The notes below the pieces were generated by a model. That model saw only the letters and a list, made by a program, of their open reading frames with translations, did not search any database and was not told the origin of the DNA. Position numbers and translations under genes: made by a program. Shown here one piece after another: positions 34,460 through 43,987 of a DNA stretch of 64,000 nucleotides. Source of the stretch: XYB1-FULL-44-23 sp964502885 (lineage in GTDB: Bacteria; Patescibacteriota; Microgenomatia; CAZETR01; Amesbacteraceae); contig CAZCXU010000003.1 of NCBI GenBank assembly GCA_964502885.1, positions 23,922 through 87,921 on the forward strand, given 5' to 3'. The first letter of the stretch is position 1, and each line of letters opens with the position of its first letter.

Positions 34460-34885
34460 ATGGCACCCAAAAAAGTCAAGGTCATTCTGAAACTCAATCT
34501 TCCTGCAGGTGAAGCTACTCCCGCACCTCCGGTTGGACCAGCCCTCGGCCAACACGGTATTCCTATCATGGATTTTGTCAAACAATACAACGACAAAACC
34601 CGCGAACTCAAAGGCAATCTTATCCCTGCCGTCATTACCGTCTACGAAGATCGTTCCTTTACTTTTGTCACCAAACTGCCTCCGGTTTCCGCCATGATTA
34701 AAAAGGTTCTGGGTCTCAAAACCGCCGCCAAAAAGCCCGGTCGCGAGTCAGCTGGCAACATCACCAAAGATCAGGTAAGAGAAATTGCCGAAAAGAAACT
34801 CGGCGATCTCAATACAGACAGTCTCGAATCAGCTATGAATACAGTCATGGGTACCGCCCGCTCAATGGGTATAAAAGTCCTCTAA
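34460..34885 (+). CDS. rplK: ribosomal protein L11
   Basis: 141 residues, full length. KVKVILKLNLPAGEATPAPP and VGPALGQHGIPIMDFVKQYN in the N domain, and the rRNA-binding C domain with GTARSMGIKVL at the end. Usually followed by rplA; here the next plus-strand gene is rplA 4.2 kb away, with four minus-strand genes between. Its end overlaps yraN by 4 nt. Confidence 0.96.
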   Translation: MAPKKVKVILKLNLPAGEATPAPPVGPALGQHGIPIMDFVKQYNDKTRELKGNLIPAVITVYEDRSFTFVTKLPPVSAMIKKVLGLKTAAKKPGRESAGNITKDQVREIAEKKLGDLNTDSLESAMNTVMGTARSMGIKVL

Positions 34886-35244
34886 TCCCAAACCACTCCG
34901 GGATAGTGTCTGACATCCACAATCCTTCCATCGATCCCAATTTCCACAGCCACCATATCTATTCTACACTCCACCTCTTTTCCGCTTAAATATACTATGG
35001 CCATCCGCTTAACCCGCAAATACTTTCTTCGGTCAAACATTTCCTCAGGTCGTATCTCACTCCCCTCCAGCTTTGTCTTTACTTCCACAAAAACCAACAT
35101 CTCACCATCACAAAGGATAGCATCTATTTCACCATATTTTGAGCGGTAATTCCTTTCAACCAAACGCATCCCTCTGTTTACCAAGTAATTTATTGCAATC
35201 TCCTCCCCGACACCGCCCCTGTGCTGACGTTGCTGATTATGCAT
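34882..35244 (-). CDS. yraN: YraN/UPF0102 family nuclease-fold protein
   Basis: 120 residues. GEEIAINYLVNRGMRLVERN, RSKYGEIDAILCDGEMLVFV and EVKTK make the restriction-endonuclease-like E...GEID...VEVK core of this family. Its function in cells is unsettled. Often near comM and dprA, as here (both follow on the same strand), suggesting a link to DNA uptake or recombination. Confidence 0.9.
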   Translation of the reverse strand: MHNQQRQHRGGVGEEIAINYLVNRGMRLVERNYRSKYGEIDAILCDGEMLVFVEVKTKLEGSEIRPEEMFDRRKYLRVKRMAIVYLSGKEVECRIDMVAVEIGIDGRIVDVRHYPGVVWD

Positions 35245-35450
35245 AATGGATTACATTCTCATTCTGGCAGATTGGCCACAACTATCAAGTAAAAATACCA
35301 TCGAGAATTGTTTCCACGGGTTTTTCAGCCAGATTTCTCACGCCAAACGTATGCCGGCTTATCCAACACAGGCGGTAAATATGATCACAACTCAAATCGC
35401 AAGAGTGGTACCGTCTTTCAACAGACCTTCCCATGTACCCAATCTCAGGG

Positions 35451-36680
35451 TCAGACAGTCAATGGAGCCAAATGCGCTCTGCTTCTTTTCATCTCAACCA
35501 TTTTTCTCCACTTTCTGATTCCAATTCTGCGCCTCAACATAATCGCTTTTCGCATCTCACAAAACCACACTGCGACCGGAATCTTCCTGGCATCCACAGT
35601 CCACCCCAACTCAACCCCCCGCCGGATATCTTCCCCCTCATGGCCAGCTCCATAGATTGCCCAAATCAATGCTCCCTCTCGATATTCCAAAGGCACCTCC
35701 CCCCCTTTTGTAACGTAAATACGGTTGGCTCCGCCAGGTAACTGTGATCGGACAATTTTCGCCCTTTGTCTAATCGCCACATCTTTGTTTTTATTCCAAA
35801 TGACCCTTGCCCTGAGCCCCAATAGCCGCAATTTTTCTTCAATTCGATTTTTTGCCGACATTTGATGCATAACCACAAATATCAATCGTGCTTCCCCCTC
35901 GGTAACACTCTCTTTTATTGTCTCCACAAACTGGATAATTTTGTCTGTATATCGCTCATTTGCATTACCACCCCACTCGAACACTAATTCAATCGGCTTC
36001 CTTATATCTCCCAAACGCCATCCCGGCCTATCCCAAAACTCCGGTTCCGACAATGTTCCCCACGGCCTGACTACTACCATACCGCTACGGCATTTTTTGT
36101 ATCTTAAAGCAGTTTCTCTGTCATGCAGCACCACAATGTGTCTGCCCTTCAAAAAGGATTTTGGGCATGTGGCGGACCAAAGCGCCAAATCAGGTTTCCA
36201 GGGATCAGGTGAAAACTCCACCAAATCCCCCTCCAACTCATACCCATATCTCAAATCTTCATACAGCCTCACCAGAGACGCGACGCCACTTACATGTGTC
36301 ACCATCCACAAAGTACGGTCTCCCGGCCTCCAGCCGGCTTCCAACATTGTCTTTCGCAGCCGCTCCGGCTGCCCTATCGCCATTACTTGCGCATCAACTA
36401 ACTTCTGAAAACACGGCCACGACAAAAACCTCCCTATCCACTCATATAGTAATGGTGTTGTCTGCAGCCAGGCATACCCCATCCCCACCAGTTTGCTTGC
36501 TGTCCCTGCTTCTTTCGCCTCGATATCTACACAAATCAATTTTATCTTTCTACACAATTTTGTCGCCCCTTTCAGGCTCTCCGCCAAATAATCAGCTTGC
36601 CGTGCGTGTCCAGCACCCACCCAACTGTAGATAATCAAACCCAAATCGTACTTCGGTATTGTTTTTCTCTGCAATTTCAC
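35451..36680 (-). CDS. glycosyltransferase-like (GT-B) hypothetical protein
   Basis: 409 residues from a GTG at 36680 that overlaps the comM stop (ATGTGA). The N-terminus LGLIIYSWVGAGHARQADYL resembles the glycine-rich GAGH start of MurG/diacylglycerol-glucosyltransferase enzymes, and TLWMVTHVSGVASLVRLYED fits their second strand region. The C half has VFEWGGNANERY, HQMSAKNRIEEKLRLLGLRA and a late GALIWAIYGAGHEGEDIRRG, where GT-B enzymes have a donor-binding loop. Identity is tentative. It is followed by 206 bp without a convincing gene. Confidence 0.5.
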   Translation of the reverse strand: MKLQRKTIPKYDLGLIIYSWVGAGHARQADYLAESLKGATKLCRKIKLICVDIEAKEAGTASKLVGMGYAWLQTTPLLYEWIGRFLSWPCFQKLVDAQVMAIGQPERLRKTMLEAGWRPGDRTLWMVTHVSGVASLVRLYEDLRYGYELEGDLVEFSPDPWKPDLALWSATCPKSFLKGRHIVVLHDRETALRYKKCRSGMVVVRPWGTLSEPEFWDRPGWRLGDIRKPIELVFEWGGNANERYTDKIIQFVETIKESVTEGEARLIFVVMHQMSAKNRIEEKLRLLGLRARVIWNKNKDVAIRQRAKIVRSQLPGGANRIYVTKGGEVPLEYREGALIWAIYGAGHEGEDIRRGVELGWTVDARKIPVAVWFCEMRKAIMLRRRIGIRKWRKMVEMKRSRAHLAPLTV

Positions 36681-38197
36681 ATCCGGTATTGTAATGCCTC
36701 AGCAATATGCTTGACCACTATCCTTTCATTTCCGGCCAAGTCAGCAATCGTTCGCGCTACTTTCAAAACCTTAAAATACCCCCGGGTAGACAACCCCAAT
36801 TTTTCGCACGCCGACAAAAGCAGTTTTTGCGAGTCCTCATCCAAACTGCAATATACTTTCACCTGCTTATTCCTCATAGCCGCATTGCAAACACAATTAA
36901 CTTCATTTGCAAATCTTTCCTCCTGCACCAGCCTGGCTCTTACAACTCGTTTCTGAACTACTTGTGATGACTCAATGATGCGATCCTCAATCTGGCCAAG
37001 TTTCTTTACATCCACTACCGGCACTTTTACCATCATATCTATTCTATCCAAAACCGGCCCGCTCATTCTTTGTCTATATCGCTGTATCTGCCTTTCACCG
37101 CAAATGCATGGTCGGGTTGGATGCCCCAAATATCCGCAGGGACAAGGATTAACCGCCGCAAGCAGGGCAAATCTGGCGGGATATGCAACCCTTACCGCCG
37201 CACGGGAAATGTTTACCACCCCATCTTCCATTGGCTGCCTCAACGCTTCCAAAACAGCTCGGGGGAATTCCGCCATTTCGTCCAGAAACAATACGCCCAG
37301 GTGCGACAAAGAAACCTCCCCAGGAATAGGACTGCTTCCCCCCCCAATCATTCCCGCTACTGATATCCCATGATGTGGGCTTCTGAATGGTCGCCTGCGC
37401 ACAATAGCCTCACCCACCGGCAATTCTCCCGCCACAGAATATATTCTCGTCACATCCAAGATTTCTTTTTCTGAAAGCGGAGGAAGTATTCCTGGCATTG
37501 CTCGCGACAACATTGTCTTTCCAGTCCCCGGAGGGCCGCAGAAAAGCAGATTGTGTCCTCCAGCGGCCGCAATTTCCAGCGCCCGCTTAGCGGTCTCCTG
37601 TCCCACCACATCAGCCATATCAAAATCAGCTCTCCCCATCCCAACCAGCCTCCTTACCTCCACTGTCTCTATCGGCATCAACTCTTTCTCACTGGTCAAG
37701 TGCTTCACCAGTGCTTCAAGAGTAGGAATGCCATATACATCCAAACCAGTAACTACCGCCGCTTCCGCTGAATTTACTATTGGAACATAAAGTTTTTTCC
37801 GCATTTTTTCCGCAAATATTCCGCAGAGCAATACTCCACGCGTCGATTGCAGGCTTCCATCGAGCGATACCTCTCCAAAAAATACTCCCTCACCAACTTT
37901 CTCCTCTGGAATTTGCCCCGAAGCCGCCAGTATACCCACTCCGATCGGTAAATCATAAGCACCACCCTCTTTTGGTAAGTCTGCCGGAGCCAAATTCACA
38001 GTAATTCGTTTTGTGGGAAATGAGTACCCTGAATTGATTATTGCCGTTTTTACCCGTTCACGCGCTTCCTCTACCGCTTTTCCTGCTAGACCCACGATCG
38101 TCAATCCCGGAAAACCCGCATTCGCCACATCAACCTCAACAACCACCGGAATACTTTCCAATCCTACATGAGCTACAGAAGAAATTTTGACTAACAT
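36677..38197 (-). CDS. comM: ComM/YifB Mg-chelatase-like AAA+ ATPase
   Basis: 506 residues from ATG 38197 (GGAAAG 4 nt upstream; a TTG at 38209 is also possible). GFPGLTIVGLAGKAVEEARE opens the N-terminal domain, Walker A is FCGPPGTGKTMLSRAMPGIL, and the HHGISVAGMIGGGS and NPCPCGYLGHP motifs are typical. ComM is a branch-migration helicase that widens recombination in natural transformation. Downstream of dprA with 7-nt overlap. Confidence 0.93.
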   Translation of the reverse strand: MLVKISSVAHVGLESIPVVVEVDVANAGFPGLTIVGLAGKAVEEARERVKTAIINSGYSFPTKRITVNLAPADLPKEGGAYDLPIGVGILAASGQIPEEKVGEGVFFGEVSLDGSLQSTRGVLLCGIFAEKMRKKLYVPIVNSAEAAVVTGLDVYGIPTLEALVKHLTSEKELMPIETVEVRRLVGMGRADFDMADVVGQETAKRALEIAAAGGHNLLFCGPPGTGKTMLSRAMPGILPPLSEKEILDVTRIYSVAGELPVGEAIVRRRPFRSPHHGISVAGMIGGGSSPIPGEVSLSHLGVLFLDEMAEFPRAVLEALRQPMEDGVVNISRAAVRVAYPARFALLAAVNPCPCGYLGHPTRPCICGERQIQRYRQRMSGPVLDRIDMMVKVPVVDVKKLGQIEDRIIESSQVVQKRVVRARLVQEERFANEVNCVCNAAMRNKQVKVYCSLDEDSQKLLLSACEKLGLSTRGYFKVLKVARTIADLAGNERIVVKHIAEALQYRM

Positions 38198-38976
38198 TGT
38201 TCTTTCCAAAAATATTTATCACCCTTGGTGTCCACCAACCCCTCAATCTGCAATTGAGTCAACTCCGCCATTGTGTCCGCTACGCTCTTCTTTAACCGTC
38301 GTCCCAACTCATCGCAAGAAAGCATATCGTTTTGTAACAAAATACATATTTCCGTACCATTACCAACACAAGAACCATCAAGTCTCCCCAGCCATGCATT
38401 AGCCCAACCCTTCTTTATCCATTCATTGGTTCCTTGAGATACCACACTTGTGATAGGCCCCGGAACAGCCCAAATATACTTATGCAGCTTTCTTCCCCAT
38501 TCAGCGGTCAACAATGCTCCGCTTTTTTTGGCTGCCTCCACCACATATATATCGGTAGCCATCTCCGCCATCAATTTGTCTCTTACCGGAAAGCTCCACC
38601 TGGTAGCCTCAAAATCATCCCAAAGTGAGATCACCACTCCGCCACTATTCACTATCTGCCTCGTCAATATCTGTTCCTGATCCCTCAGTGCCTGTTGTAT
38701 TCCCCACCCCACCACAGCCACAGTCCTGCCGCCAGTATTCATCGTAGCCAGGTGGGCTGTTTTATCTATCCCATACATCAACCCGGACATTATCGTTTTC
38801 CCACTTCTCACCAATTCCCCTACCAGCATTCCTGTCACCCGTTCCCCATAACCACTCATGTGCCTACTGCCCACAACCGCCACAGTTTGTGCTAAATCAA
38901 CATCTTCCCAATTACCCACTCCCCATATCTCTTTTACACGCCACAGCTTCCCATCCCTGTGCCATATTTCCATCAT
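38191..38976 (-). CDS. dprA: DNA-processing protein DprA
   Basis: 261 residues. Rossmann-like core AVVGSRHMSGYGERVTGMLV, SGLMYGIDKTAHLATM, FPVRDKLMA and SGALLTAEWGRKLHKYIWAV-PG. The last 65 residues form a winged helix (DMLSCDELGRRLKKSVADTM). DprA loads RecA on incoming single-stranded DNA. TATACT lies 5 nt before the ATG. With comM and yraN it forms a transformation-type cassette, and with pilB elsewhere suggests competence. Confidence 0.93.
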   Translation of the reverse strand: MMEIWHRDGKLWRVKEIWGVGNWEDVDLAQTVAVVGSRHMSGYGERVTGMLVGELVRSGKTIMSGLMYGIDKTAHLATMNTGGRTVAVVGWGIQQALRDQEQILTRQIVNSGGVVISLWDDFEATRWSFPVRDKLMAEMATDIYVVEAAKKSGALLTAEWGRKLHKYIWAVPGPITSVVSQGTNEWIKKGWANAWLGRLDGSCVGNGTEICILLQNDMLSCDELGRRLKKSVADTMAELTQLQIEGLVDTKGDKYFWKEQC

Positions 38977-39105
38977 CTTTCAGTATAAGCCTAAGCAATA
39001 ATCATCGGTACAGTGGAAACCACGGAAATTTTGATATATAATGCATGGCACCTTGTCAATAAGTTAATTGCTTTTGACAAAGGAAGTTTTTTAAAAAACG
39101 CATCT

Positions 39106-39924
39106 ATGGGCAAAAAACGTATCAGCGTCATTGGTTCTGAAAACGAAAGTGAACTCAAGGCCAAAAAGGCAGTCAAGTTGGAACAGAAAAAGCTTCGCGA
39201 AGGCAAGTCTCTAAAAATTGATGAAAAAAATGTCGTTGCACAAGTCGATTCCACTGAAGAGACAAAACCGGAAAAAATCGAAAAAACCGCTGCTCCCATC
39301 ACTCCCAAAATCGAAACCGCAAAACCGGTCAAGACCATCCGCACCCGATCAGAGGCTTACAAAAAAGCCAAGATGCAGATAAATGCAGATCATGTATATC
39401 CTCTGGCCGATGGACTAAGACTGCTTCGCGAAGTCTCACTCACGAAATTTGATCCTACGGTAGAACTGCACATCGTCATCAAATCAGGCACCGTATCTCA
39501 GACGGTAGACATGCCGTATTCTACCGGTAAATCCAGAGTCATAGCCATCGCTGACGATGCCACTATCAAACGCATCGAAACCGGCGACATTTTTTTCCAA
39601 GTACTCTTGGCTTCACCGTCCCAAATGCCAAAACTTGTCAAATTCGCCAAAACCCTGGGGCCAAAAGGGCTAATGCCAAATCCCAAAAATGGCACCGTGG
39701 TCCCCGACCCTGAAGCCGTTGCCCAAAAACTTTCATCCGCCGTCTCCGTTGGACTGAAAACTGACAAATCTGCACCCGTTATTCACACCATTGTCGGCAA
39801 ATTGTCACAGTCTGACAAAGAACTGACCGCAAACATTGAAGCTATCCTTAAAGCCATTTCCCAACCGCTGGTCAAAATCGTTTTGAAATCCACAATGAGC
39901 CCCGCCATCAAAATCTCCCTCTAG
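39106..39924 (+). CDS. rplA: ribosomal protein L1 with N-terminal extension
   Basis: 272 residues from ATG 39106; TATAAT at 39037-39042 excludes the upstream in-frame ATG at 39013. The last 205 residues are a normal L1 (SEAYKKAKMQINADHVYPLA; TLGPKGLMPNPKNGTVVPDP). The first 70 are a Lys/Glu/Pro-rich extension (KLEQKKLREGKSLKIDEKNV) unlike most L1. Upstream, AAAGGAAG (39080-39087) is followed by the palindrome GTTTTTTAAAAAAC, which could bring the ribosome site nearer to the ATG. Confidence 0.92.
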   Translation: MGKKRISVIGSENESELKAKKAVKLEQKKLREGKSLKIDEKNVVAQVDSTEETKPEKIEKTAAPITPKIETAKPVKTIRTRSEAYKKAKMQINADHVYPLADGLRLLREVSLTKFDPTVELHIVIKSGTVSQTVDMPYSTGKSRVIAIADDATIKRIETGDIFFQVLLASPSQMPKLVKFAKTLGPKGLMPNPKNGTVVPDPEAVAQKLSSAVSVGLKTDKSAPVIHTIVGKLSQSDKELTANIEAILKAISQPLVKIVLKSTMSPAIKISL

Positions 39925-39974
39925 ATCATCAGAATCATTGACTTCACGGCTCGCACTGAATAATAATAATTTAG

Positions 39975-41474
39975 ATGTTCCCAAAGAAAGCCTTCCGTTA
40001 CTCTGCTGCACCTCTTTTATCAATAATCTTACTGACCTTCTTTATTCTTCCTGCCCTGCTCCGTCAAGACAAATCATCTTTTAACGCATACGCAACGAGC
40101 TGCTCATATTCCTGTTATTACCAATACTGCCCAACTGGCTATACCACAATCTCAACTCAAACCTGTTCATCCAGCCAGTATGTTTGTTGCCGCTACAACT
40201 CTCCCACCGCCACTCCACGGCCACCGACTTCCACTCCAATACCTGCCTCCTGCTCCGGAAATTGCTACTACCAATATTGTCCCACCGGCTACACGCCCGC
40301 TTCAGGCTCATGTCAGACAAACTTTATGTGTTGCCGCTACAACTCTCCCACCGCCACTCCACGGCCACCGACTTCCACTCCAATACCTGCCTCCTGCTCC
40401 GGAAATTGCTACTACCAATATTGTCCCACCGGCTACACGCCCGCTTCAGGCTCATGTCAGACAAACTTTATGTGTTGCCGCTATGCCTCCTCGAATACTC
40501 CTACCCGCCCTCCCCCCACACCGACTCCAAACACCTCACATATATGCACCCCAGGTACTTCCATCTGTACCGATCCGGCACTCAACTCCCCCACCGGACC
40601 CACACTTAAAACTTGCAATTCTTCTGGGACATCTTGGACAACCACGTCATGCTCATCCACTCAGGAGTGCAACTGGCATCATACTGCGTGTGTCAATCCC
40701 ATTGTCCCAACAGTCACACCCCCACCGGAATGTTCAAATGGCAATACCACTTGCCGATCCGGCAAAAGATACACTTGTGTGTCAGGAGAATGGACAATGA
40801 ATACCTATTCCGGAAACTGTACACGGCCTACTCCTACTCCCCTTCCCAATCCCGACACCTTTGACTGCCCAATAAGAAATGGTTATCCGGTTTGCGATCA
40901 AACAGATCCCAAGTGGGCAAACAACTCTTTTCCCGGCGGTTGCGAAACAAGTACAAACAACTACATATACCAAGCTGCATGTGTTCCTGCGTCCACTTGT
41001 TCTACGCTTTGCGACAGATATCGCAATTCAACATACTGCAATCTTGACAATTGCATTACAGCTGTTCCCGCGTTCCAAACCCTTACATGCAATGGAGTTC
41101 AGCTTTCTGTGGCCAGAGACGCACTCAACAATGCCGGACTCAATTACATCTCGGCCCGACCGGACATCTTTGTGGACAGTCAGGGACAGCCGCTTACAAT
41201 TCCACAATTCTCCACACAAAAACTCCGCGACTTATTAGAGCACGGACCAATTATCGTCGGGGGGCATTTCAAAATAAACGCGACCGGCGAAAATATAGTT
41301 CATGTTTCCAAAATAGTTGGATACGATACAGCTACTGGCAAGTTTATCTTCAATGACCCTTATTTCAACTCACAAAACACTAACCCAAACCGCAGAACCA
41401 GCAGCTCACAACTTGAAGAGTTCATGACCATCTCCATCGATTCTGTTATTTTCGAGAACGATGCACAAACATGA
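39975..41474 (+). CDS. secreted Cys-rich repeat protein with C39-like peptidase domain
   Basis: 499 residues. One N-terminal membrane helix (residues 14-30). Three Cys-rich modules of 48 residues follow (CSYSCYYQYCPTGYT...CCRY, joined by PTATPRPPTSTPIPASC); modules 2 and 3 are encoded by an exact 144-bp tandem repeat starting at 40191 and 40335. A further Cys/Pro/Thr-rich linker leads to the C-terminal 200 residues, where DQTDPKWANNSFPGGCE, GPIIVGGHFKIN, HVSKIVGYD and FIFNDPYF resemble the peptidase C39-like (papain-like) fold. Probably an exported protease or peptide-binding protein. Start supported by TAATAAT just upstream; overlaps the next gene by ATGA. Confidence 0.75.
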   Translation: MFPKKAFRYSAAPLLSIILLTFFILPALLRQDKSSFNAYATSCSYSCYYQYCPTGYTTISTQTCSSSQYVCCRYNSPTATPRPPTSTPIPASCSGNCYYQYCPTGYTPASGSCQTNFMCCRYNSPTATPRPPTSTPIPASCSGNCYYQYCPTGYTPASGSCQTNFMCCRYASSNTPTRPPPTPTPNTSHICTPGTSICTDPALNSPTGPTLKTCNSSGTSWTTTSCSSTQECNWHHTACVNPIVPTVTPPPECSNGNTTCRSGKRYTCVSGEWTMNTYSGNCTRPTPTPLPNPDTFDCPIRNGYPVCDQTDPKWANNSFPGGCETSTNNYIYQAACVPASTCSTLCDRYRNSTYCNLDNCITAVPAFQTLTCNGVQLSVARDALNNAGLNYISARPDIFVDSQGQPLTIPQFSTQKLRDLLEHGPIIVGGHFKINATGENIVHVSKIVGYDTATGKFIFNDPYFNSQNTNPNRRTSSSQLEEFMTISIDSVIFENDAQT

Positions 41475-42940
41475 GACAGCCAAAATCACACTCACTTTGG
41501 ATCAGCACGTCATTAACACTCATGATTTTTTCTCTCGCTGCAGTTGTTTACAGAACAAATCAACCGGATTTCTCAACAAACACATCTTCAAGAGCAGACT
41601 CGTCATCCGAATTGACTACTGGCTACTTATATTCTCCACCCTCAGACCAAAGCCGGACATTTCTTGCCAAATTTGATAATCTTGTCTCACAAACTCCTAT
41701 TTCCGGCGCAGGATTCATCATTGAGTACTCAACAGAAAATGATACCGTCAAGGTTACCCTCTACTCGCCCTACGAAGCATCACGATCCAACTTCACTAAC
41801 TGGATTCGCAGCAACAACTACGCAGATTTGCCAAAAGATTATTTCACTGTGGTAGTGTCAACTGATATACAACCGACCCCTACCCCCTCCAACAATCACC
41901 CAGCCACTGGATATCTAGATATAGCCACCAGTTCCAGAATCGCTGGCTGGGCCAGAGACAACGACATAGCTGGGCCTGTTAACGTCCACATTTACATAGA
42001 CGGTGCATTTCACAAGTCCACTACAGCCAACCTTTACCGCTCCGATGTCGGTAATCACGCCTTCGATACCACCATTACGACAACTCCGGGTTCTCATACT
42101 GTCAATGTTTATGCAATAGGGGTTAATTCACTTGGCACTCCCACCGGCTCAAACCCGCAAATCGGCAATAGCCCTAAAACCGTTATTCGTCCAACACCTA
42201 CCCCTACTCCACGTCCACCAACTGCCACACCTAGACCCCCAACTCCGACTTCCACCCCCCGTCCTCCGACACCCACCCCGATAGTTAATAACTATACCGC
42301 CACCGGGTACCTCGACTCGGCCACTGCTACTACCGTTGGTGGCTGGGCCAGAGACAACGACATAGCTGGGCCTGTTAACGTCCACATTTACATAGACGGT
42401 GCATTTCACAAGTCCACTACAGCCAACCTTTACCGCTCCGACGTAGGCTACCATGCATTTAATACTACTATCACCATCCCGGCCACCGGCAATCACACAG
42501 TAGCGGCCTATGCCATAGGGGTCAGATCAGATGGATCAGTTTCTGGTAGCAATCCCCAACTCTTCAACAGTCCTCGCTTCGTTGCCTACCCCACACCCAC
42601 TCCTGTTCCACCAACCCCCACCCCAATACCCGTAACAAACATTCATACCGCCAGAGGATGGTTGGACCTGGCCACAGCATACCGTGTCGCCGGGTGGGCC
42701 CGCGATGACGACTACAGCGGTCCGATAAGTGTACATATTTACATCGACGGCGCTTTCCACAAAGCCGTATCGGCAAATCTTTATCGGGAAGATGTAGGCT
42801 ACCATGCATTTGACACTTCAATCTCAGTTCCCGCAGGATCCCACCGTATAAACGTATATGCCATAGGAGCCAAATCCGACGGCTCACCATCCAACTGGAA
42901 TCCGGAAATATCCAGCAGCCCCAAAACTGTCAACCGGTAA
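41471..42940 (+). CDS. secreted protein with three GWARD-type beta repeats
   Basis: 489 residues. N-terminal membrane helix (LWISTSLTLMIFSLAAVVY). Then a domain of about 110 residues and three repeats of about 95 residues, each starting GYLD/GWLD and containing GWARDNDIAGPVNVHIYIDG, YRSDVGYHAF and YAIG. Thr/Pro-rich linkers (PTPTPTPRPPTATPRPP) separate them. Repeats 1 and 2 are nearly identical in DNA, a sign of recent duplication. Coupled to the Cys-rich protease-like gene by a 4-nt overlap; both look like surface proteins. Adhesion is a guess. Confidence 0.75.
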   Translation: MRQPKSHSLWISTSLTLMIFSLAAVVYRTNQPDFSTNTSSRADSSSELTTGYLYSPPSDQSRTFLAKFDNLVSQTPISGAGFIIEYSTENDTVKVTLYSPYEASRSNFTNWIRSNNYADLPKDYFTVVVSTDIQPTPTPSNNHPATGYLDIATSSRIAGWARDNDIAGPVNVHIYIDGAFHKSTTANLYRSDVGNHAFDTTITTTPGSHTVNVYAIGVNSLGTPTGSNPQIGNSPKTVIRPTPTPTPRPPTATPRPPTPTSTPRPPTPTPIVNNYTATGYLDSATATTVGGWARDNDIAGPVNVHIYIDGAFHKSTTANLYRSDVGYHAFNTTITIPATGNHTVAAYAIGVRSDGSVSGSNPQLFNSPRFVAYPTPTPVPPTPTPIPVTNIHTARGWLDLATAYRVAGWARDDDYSGPISVHIYIDGAFHKAVSANLYREDVGYHAFDTSISVPAGSHRINVYAIGAKSDGSPSNWNPEISSSPKTVNR

Positions 42941-42953
42941 TCTCCCCAATCTC

Positions 42954-43054
42954 TTGTTTGTAAGCAAAATAGTTGCTATAATCACCCCCGTTAACCTAAA
43001 GACAGCGCGACATTTGAGCCGCACCGCTCAATGTAAGTTCCGCCGAAGGTAAAT
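42954..43054 (+). promoter_or_regulatory. promoter and L10-leader-like 5' UTR of rplJL
   Basis: TTGTTT (42954-42959), 17-nt spacer, TATAAT (42977-42982). The leader then has ACATTTGAGC pairing with GCTCAATGT around CGCACC, followed by CCGCCGAAGG before the ATG at 43055. This is the place and shape of the L10-binding autoregulatory leader; the match is by eye. Confidence 0.65.
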
Positions 43055-43567
43055 ATGTCTCCCAAAAAGATCAATCCCCAAAAAGCCTCTGCAATCAAGG
43101 AGCTCAAAGAGCAAATTGCAAACTCCAAATCGATTGCTGTTGTTGATTACAAAGGCTTGAAAGTTTCCCAGGCTACTGAACTTCGCCGTAGTATCAAAAA
43201 AGCCGGCGGCAACGTGGTCGTCACCAAAAACACCCTCTTTTGTATCGCCTCTGGGATTTCGGATCTCAAAATCGATGGCCCCTCCGCTTTCGTCTTCTCA
43301 AACATTGATGAAGTGGCTGCCATAAAAGCTATCGCAGATTATGCCAAAAAGAATAATCTGCCTACATTTAAGCTTGGGATGCTCGATGGCAAACTACTCT
43401 CCAAAGACCAGATCACTTCCCTGGCCGCGCTGCCCAGTAAAGATGTCCTGGTAGGCAAAACTGTCAGCTCGCTTAAATCCCCGCTTTTCAAACTTGTCTA
43501 TTCACTAAATTGGAACATTTCGCAATTAGTTCGTACTCTGGAAGCTGTCAGAGTCAAAAAAAGTTAG
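43055..43567 (+). CDS. rplJ: ribosomal protein L10
   Basis: 170 residues. KELKEQIANSKSIAVVDYKG and GGNVVVTKNTLFCIA are the conserved rRNA-binding part; the C-terminal helix (NISQLVRTLEAVRVKKS) anchors L7/L12 dimers. rplL follows 26 nt later with a strong AAAGGAGGTGA site. Confidence 0.95.
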   Translation: MSPKKINPQKASAIKELKEQIANSKSIAVVDYKGLKVSQATELRRSIKKAGGNVVVTKNTLFCIASGISDLKIDGPSAFVFSNIDEVAAIKAIADYAKKNNLPTFKLGMLDGKLLSKDQITSLAALPSKDVLVGKTVSSLKSPLFKLVYSLNWNISQLVRTLEAVRVKKS

Positions 43568-43593
43568 CTTTCAAAAGGAGGTGACACACATTC

Positions 43594-43980
43594 ATGTCTG
43601 ACAAAGTCAACAAAGTAATCACAGAAGTCGAAAGTCTTTCTGTAATCGAGCTTGCTGAACTCGTCAAAGCTCTTGAAGAGAAATTTGGTGTCACCGCCGC
43701 CGCTCCGGTCGCAGCCGTTGCTGCAGCCCCAGCCGCCGCCCCTGATGCCACTCCAGCCGAGGAACAGTCTTCCTTTACTGTAGTTCTTAAAGATGGTGGC
43801 GCTACCAAAATCGCCGTCATTAAGGCATTGCGAGAAATCAACCCCAACTTGGGATTGAAAGAAGCCAAAGATCTTTCTGAAAAACCAGGTTCCGTAGTCG
43901 CCGAAAACGTTAACAAAGCCGCCGCTGAAGAAGCCAAGGCTAAATTAACCGCTGCCGGAGCTACTGTTGAGCTCAAATAA
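43594..43980 (+). CDS. rplL: ribosomal protein L7/L12
   Basis: 128 residues. N-terminal dimer domain (SLSVIELAELVKALEEKFGV), Ala/Pro hinge (APVAAVAAAPAAAPDATPAE) and C-terminal factor-binding domain (FTVVLKDGGATKIAVIKALR; GLKEAKDLSEKPG). Confidence 0.96.
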   Translation: MSDKVNKVITEVESLSVIELAELVKALEEKFGVTAAAPVAAVAAAPAAAPDATPAEEQSSFTVVLKDGGATKIAVIKALREINPNLGLKEAKDLSEKPGSVVAENVNKAAAEEAKAKLTAAGATVELK

Positions 43981-43987
43981 CCCAAAA

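Noticed and set aside
35246..35450. Plus-strand open frame after yraN
   Set aside because: No coding character or ribosome site, and it runs into the end of the opposite-strand gene.
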